From assembly GCA_011043375.1 (NCBI GenBank), contig DQYP01000141.1, positions 1 through 9,119 of the forward strand: a stretch of 9,119 nucleotides of DNA. Reading direction: 5' to 3'. The stretch comes from Thermotogaceae bacterium (GTDB lineage Bacteria > Thermotogota > Thermotogae > B21-G9 > HyVt-16). A program made the translations under genes and the position numbers. The stretch's first letter is position 1. Each line of letters opens with the position of its first letter. Under the pieces are notes generated by a model. That model searched no databases and was not told where the DNA came from. It saw only the letters and a list, made by a program, of their open reading frames with translations. Shown piece by piece: positions 5,744-9,119 of this stretch.

Positions 5744-6496
5744 TTATTTTCCAAAATTTTTTAAAAAGTCGAAACTCACTTTAACACTCTCAAGTGAATC
5801 GAGCGAGGATCTATCCTGCTCTATTATATACCATTCTGTTCCAAAATTTTGAGTGATTTCAATAATCTTTTTCAAATCAATGATTCCTGTTCCAAGTTCT
5901 GTCATTTCCTTTGTTTCATTGTCTTTCATATCCTTCAGGTGTACAACAAAGATCCTTCCTTTCAACTTGTCCTCTATGAATTTCACAGGGTCGTATCCAG
6001 CGTACTTTATCCAGTAAATGTCGGGTTCGAAAAACACCAAGGATGGATCCGTGTTTTCTATGAGTATATCGAAGCCAGTGGTATTTCCCTCTAAAGATTT
6101 GAATTCGAAATCGTGATTGTGATATCCAAATTTCAATCCATAGTTTTTTGCCTTTTCCCCAAGTCTATTGAAAAAATCGGCAACTTTTCTGTAATACCTG
6201 AGATCTTCTCTCTTTTCTTTCGGTAATGCTGGACAGACAACATATTCCATGTTCAATCTCTTTGCAAACTCGAATTCTCTATCTGCTTTTTCTTCCAAAA
6301 GCTGAAGTGGCACATGTGATGAAATTGCCTTCAATCCAAGATCGTCAAGAAAATTTCTTATCTCCTCTGCCGTATGATCGTAATATCCCGCAAACTCGAA
6401 TGCTCTGTAACCAATTTCAGCGAGTTTTTTCAAGGTTCCAAAGAAATCCTCAGAGAGTTTATCACGAACACTGTAAAGCTGCAATCCAAAATTCAT
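5744..6496 (-). CDS. TIM-barrel sugar isomerase/epimerase (AP endonuclease 2 / IolE-like family)
   Basis: Belongs to the xylose-isomerase-like TIM-barrel family that includes IolE dehydratase, IolI and sugar-phosphate epimerases. Recognisable segments are the N-terminal FGLQLYSVRD, EFAGYYDH (34-41), SSHVPL (59-64), YHNHDFEF (125-132), EPDIYW (157-162), VHLKD (185-189) and IIEQD (224-228). Glu131, Asp159, His186 and Glu226 are likely metal ligands by family analogy. The 250-residue length is slightly short of the usual 260-280. Its ATG overlaps the TGA of the racemase gene (ATGA, 6496-6493), so translation is probably coupled. The GGGGG ribosome-binding site lies within the racemase's last codons. 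The pairing with a Gfo/Idh dehydrogenase recurs in inositol and uncommon-sugar catabolism, and some members of this fold cleave 3-keto-glycosides by elimination. The actual reaction here is not known. Confidence 0.85.
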   Translation of the reverse strand: MNFGLQLYSVRDKLSEDFFGTLKKLAEIGYRAFEFAGYYDHTAEEIRNFLDDLGLKAISSHVPLQLLEEKADREFEFAKRLNMEYVVCPALPKEKREDLRYYRKVADFFNRLGEKAKNYGLKFGYHNHDFEFKSLEGNTTGFDILIENTDPSLVFFEPDIYWIKYAGYDPVKFIEDKLKGRIFVVHLKDMKDNETKEMTELGTGIIDLKKIIEITQNFGTEWYIIEQDRSSLDSLESVKVSFDFLKNFGK

Positions 6497-7179
6497 ATTC
6501 TAAAACCCCCTTCTATGTTATATTCCAAAAGCTTTTCAATAATTACATCAACAGGATCAACCACTTTAGGTAAATCTTTTAAAGCAATGGATATTTCCGT
6601 GCAACCAAGTATCATACATTCATAATCATCCACGTATTTCTCGTAAACTCTTTTTAGTTTTTGCTTTCCTTCTTCGTTTTTTCCCGCTTTTATCAAGTAG
6701 ATTCCTTCCATCACATCATGTTGTGAAGCAGCGTCTGGATGAGAGAATGAAATATCATATTTTTTGAGCGCATTTTGATACAGTTTTGTTTTGAGTGTTC
6801 CATCGGTTGCCAATATGAACGCACTTTTGAAACCTTCTTTTTTTATGTACATAGCTACTTCCTCTATCATGTTTAATAACGGGATACTCACATGTTCCAC
6901 TATCTGGTCGTAAAAATAATGAGCGGTGTTACATGTCATAACCAAAACAGTGGCACCAGCGTTTTCAAGGCGTTTGGCGGATTCCACAATTTTTGGTAAA
7001 GGATCAGGACCTTTACCAAATATGAAAGCGGTTCTATCAGGTATCTTAGAGTTCGAATCTATTATGATGTGAGTATGATCCTGGTCTCTTGAGACTTTTT
7101 CTTTCTTTAAAAACCTAATAAAAAAATCGGCGGTGGCCTCAGGCCCCATCCCACCGATAACACCAACAATTTTCTCCAT
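6493..7179 (-). CDS. Aspartate/glutamate racemase family protein (cofactor-independent amino acid racemase)
   Basis: A PLP-independent racemase that inverts the alpha carbon of an amino acid with two cysteines acting as base and acid. Both are present: Cys83 in MTCNTAH and Cys193 in LGCTEI. The family start VIGGMGPEATADFF (7-20) and the IPDRTAFI segment (46-53) fit the YgeA/aspartate racemase branch better than MurI. The 228-residue length is normal. Family substrates range from Asp and Glu to broad specificity including Lys, so the substrate is left open. ATG 7179 is preceded by GGGGGTG at a rather long spacing of about 12 bases. The gap to the DppA gene is 36 bp, and its stop overlaps the next start by four bases. 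Next to an L-Ala-D/L-Glu epimerase and a D-aminopeptidase it probably processes D-amino acids released from peptidoglycan peptides. Confidence 0.88.
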   Translation of the reverse strand: MEKIVGVIGGMGPEATADFFIRFLKKEKVSRDQDHTHIIIDSNSKIPDRTAFIFGKGPDPLPKIVESAKRLENAGATVLVMTCNTAHYFYDQIVEHVSIPLLNMIEEVAMYIKKEGFKSAFILATDGTLKTKLYQNALKKYDISFSHPDAASQHDVMEGIYLIKAGKNEEGKQKLKRVYEKYVDDYECMILGCTEISIALKDLPKVVDPVDVIIEKLLEYNIEGGFRI

Positions 7180-7215
7180 TTATTTGACACACCCCCACTG
7201 ATTAAGTCGCATTTT

Positions 7216-8055
7216 TTAAGTGAGTGTACTCGCAGCGAGTTTGGTGAGAGCTATCAACATGTTGTATATGTTGAGATAATTGTCGTCCCTGTAGATAACC
7301 GTATGCGATCCTTTTCTCTCGACTTGCGGTATGAATGAGCATAACTCCGCCATCTGTGGATAATGCATCTCTATCTCAATTTCAAATGGTGGTTCAAAAT
7401 TGAAAGGTTTGAATTCACTTCTATTGGCTGATTTTATATCTTGAAGAATTTTCCTCAATTCTTTTTTGAGCACGCTTCGTGGTTTCATCATTGCACTGTA
7501 TCTACCAATTGCATTCTTTGTGACCAGAAACCTCGTTCCTCTTTCTTTCAATACATCACATTCTTTCTCAAGATAATCATCACCGGATATCAAAACCACA
7601 GGAACGTTGAAATATCCGGCTACTCCAGAATTCAAGATAGCTTCATTCACGACTTTTCCATTTATCGTTATCCTATGTATAACAGCACCAGCATATGTAT
7701 GATTCAAAACACCTCCCGGTGAATTTGCACCTGAATGATACCCCAAGAAAAATGCTGCATCGAACTCGGAATCTATGCCTGTCATCATATAATACAATCT
7801 TGGAGCTCCCTTTATGTGCCAAACCCTTGGATCGTCATAAAAATTGTAGTTCAAATTCGTCCCCGAAGCGTGTGAATCCGCGACCACAACTTTCTCAACA
7901 TCGAAAAGATCAAAAACCTCATCGAAAACCATTTTTATGTGTTCTTCCATCAAATCTGGTCTGTACTTCTTGTTAGTCGTTGTGGCTTCGAGGGTATCGC
8001 TTATTCCTTCTATTCCTTCTATATCTATAGATACAAACAATTTCTTCAATTCCAC
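7216..8055 (-). CDS. dppA: D-aminopeptidase, DppA type (peptidase family M55)
   Basis: A zinc peptidase that removes N-terminal D-amino acids. The Bacillus subtilis enzyme cleaves D-Ala-D-Ala and D-Ala-Gly-Gly and assembles into a large ring-shaped decamer. Family residues line up: Asp11 and Glu13 in SIDIEGIEG, His62 in ADSHASG, His107 in FLGYHSGA, and Glu138 in VNEAILNSGVAGY as metal ligands. His119 in LNHTYAG matches the proposed catalytic histidine. No signal peptide is visible, so it should act in the cytoplasm on imported peptides. The length of 279 residues is typical. The GTG start (8055) overlaps the end of the epimerase gene by 10 bp and is preceded by GGGAGG eight bases away. In Bacillus subtilis dppA sits next to ykfB, the same epimerase function as the gene directly upstream here, which supports a shared role in murein peptide use. 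Confidence 0.93.
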   Translation of the reverse strand: MELKKLFVSIDIEGIEGISDTLEATTTNKKYRPDLMEEHIKMVFDEVFDLFDVEKVVVADSHASGTNLNYNFYDDPRVWHIKGAPRLYYMMTGIDSEFDAAFFLGYHSGANSPGGVLNHTYAGAVIHRITINGKVVNEAILNSGVAGYFNVPVVLISGDDYLEKECDVLKERGTRFLVTKNAIGRYSAMMKPRSVLKKELRKILQDIKSANRSEFKPFNFEPPFEIEIEMHYPQMAELCSFIPQVERKGSHTVIYRDDNYLNIYNMLIALTKLAASTLT

Positions 8056-9101
8056 CTTTTATCCCTCCCAAGAATTCTCAATTCATTTTTTTCTCTTTCA
8101 AAGCCTTTCAATGGGTTATCTTCCTTTAACATCAAACTTGAATCAAGATCATGATATGTGAATGCTCCAGTTCCTGCAGCAAAATCAACACTCTGTGTGA
8201 TTCCAAGTGATGATTCTCCCATACATCCTATCATTAATCCCACACCAGCTGATTTAGCCATTTCGACTATTGCGAGGGCATCAGACAAGCCGGATTTCAT
8301 GAGTTTTATATTTATATAGTCGACGCATCCATTTTGTATTAACTTGAACGCATCGTATTTCTCAAATACAGATTCATCAGCTGCAACCGGATATGGAGAA
8401 CTCTGTCTAACCAACTTCAAACCATCATAATCTTTCCTGTGAACGGGTTGTTCGAGCAAGAGAACATTCACACCCTTAATATAAAGCTTATTCGCAAGTT
8501 CTATTGCTTCTTTAGCTTTAAACGCTTGATTTGCATCGACTATGTACCCGGTATTGTTTGTGACTTCGGCTATTTTTTCAACACTTTCAACTCCAGTTTC
8601 GATTGATTCCACCTTGATCTTGATTGTTCTGAAACCTTCAGAATATATTTTCTTGGCTTCCTCCACCATATCTTCAATCTCACCTATCCCCACAGTTTTA
8701 TCGGTAAAGATAGAACCTTTAGCTCCTCCGAAGAACTCAAATGGCGTTATTCCCAATGAGGTTGTTAGTGCATCTATTATCGCATATTGCACAGCTGCTT
8801 TTGCACTTGGAATTGCCTTGAAAATCGTGTCCGTTTCATTGAAAAGTGCTCTGTAATTTCTAACATCTTTTCCAACTAATGATTGGCAGAGTTCTTTTAA
8901 ACCTGTCTCCACTATACTAGGTGTCTCTGAACTGATGAGAAAAGAAGGAGATGCTTCACCCAATCCATATGTTCCATCATCCAACACAACTTTCACTTCG
9001 ATATTCACACTCTCATAGTGTGCACCAAGTGATATCTTGAATGGTTTAGAATACTCATAGGTTTTCCTGGTTACCTCAAATGCTTGAATCTTGAAAGCCA
9101 A
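8046..9101 (-). CDS. L-Ala-D/L-Glu epimerase (dipeptide epimerase, enolase superfamily)
   Basis: Converts the murein dipeptide L-Ala-D-Glu to L-Ala-L-Glu so that ordinary peptidases can use it (the role of YkfB and YcjG). It belongs to the muconate-lactonising subgroup of the enolase superfamily. The catalytic lysines are Lys161 and Lys163 in the KIK motif and Lys266 in IKLMKSG. Metal ligands are Asp189 (VDAN), Glu217 (LEQPV) and Asp242 (AADES). The Asp318-X-Asp320 pair in HDLDSS is the dipeptide-epimerase signature that holds the substrate ammonium group. It closely resembles Thermotoga maritima TM0006 as remembered. The frame remains open to ATG 9116, three bases from the window edge. TTG 9101 is preferred because GGGGGTGG (9114-9107) lies at ideal spacing before it and the resulting 351 residues match the homologue's N-terminus better. 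It is the first visible gene of the operon. Confidence 0.93.
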   Translation of the reverse strand: MAFKIQAFEVTRKTYEYSKPFKISLGAHYESVNIEVKVVLDDGTYGLGEASPSFLISSETPSIVETGLKELCQSLVGKDVRNYRALFNETDTIFKAIPSAKAAVQYAIIDALTTSLGITPFEFFGGAKGSIFTDKTVGIGEIEDMVEEAKKIYSEGFRTIKIKVESIETGVESVEKIAEVTNNTGYIVDANQAFKAKEAIELANKLYIKGVNVLLLEQPVHRKDYDGLKLVRQSSPYPVAADESVFEKYDAFKLIQNGCVDYINIKLMKSGLSDALAIVEMAKSAGVGLMIGCMGESSLGITQSVDFAAGTGAFTYHDLDSSLMLKEDNPLKGFEREKNELRILGRDKRWN

Positions 9102-9119
9102 AACAGCCACCCCCATTTA

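Noticed and set aside
7233..7260. ACTCG-CTG-CGAGT hairpin near the end of dppA as a terminator
   Set aside because: The stem is only 5 bp with a 3-base loop, it lies within the coding sequence, and no U-tract follows directly. The operon appears to continue.
8542..8856. Plus-strand open frame with hydrophobic stretches that could look like a membrane protein
   Set aside because: It is antisense to the epimerase gene. The hydrophobic look comes from reading the complement of Lys/Glu codons.

Overview
The window looks like a chromosomal segment of a member of the Thermotogota, probably a Thermotoga or Pseudothermotoga relative. The evidence is protein resemblance recalled from memory, not a search. 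The HU protein and the L-Ala-D/L-Glu epimerase read much like their Thermotoga maritima counterparts. The DNA is AT-rich, genes are tightly packed, ribosome-binding sites are strong GGAGG types, and GTG and TTG starts occur. No tRNA, rRNA, CRISPR array, insertion sequence or other mobile element was seen.

Left part (1-3015): the left edge holds the first 12 codons of an unidentified minus-strand gene with a good promoter. Next is a minus-strand NagD-type HAD phosphatase (139-975). A divergent intergenic region separates it from csaB (1124-2194, plus), a polysaccharide pyruvyl transferase that probably modifies cell-wall polysaccharide for SLH-domain anchoring. Two tandem promoters then precede the HU gene (2261-2533), which ends at a textbook 16-bp-stem terminator. 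panD (2665-3015) follows with all key residues, and its stop overlaps the end of the convergent pyrG gene by 8 bp.

Right part (9116 down to 3008, all minus strand): a compact gene train reads L-Ala-D/L-Glu epimerase, DppA-type D-aminopeptidase, Asp/Glu-racemase-family protein, TIM-barrel sugar isomerase/epimerase, and Gfo/Idh/MocA dehydrogenase. A GC-rich hairpin separates this train from pyrG (CTP synthase). Genes 1-2 overlap by 10 bp and genes 3-4 by an ATGA, and the other gaps are 22-36 bp, so the five genes are very likely one operon whose promoter lies beyond position 9119.

Functionally, the first three genes fit recycling of D-amino-acid-containing cell-wall peptides: DppA trims D-amino peptides, the epimerase converts L-Ala-D-Glu to L-Ala-L-Glu, and the racemase handles free D-amino acids. 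The last two are a classical sugar-oxidising/isomerising pair. Finding them translationally coupled to a muropeptide cassette is the most interesting point here. It suggests, as inference only, one operon that salvages both the peptide and the sugar part of murein or another glycopeptide. No wholly new system with unrecognised proteins was seen. Every full-length gene belongs to a known family.
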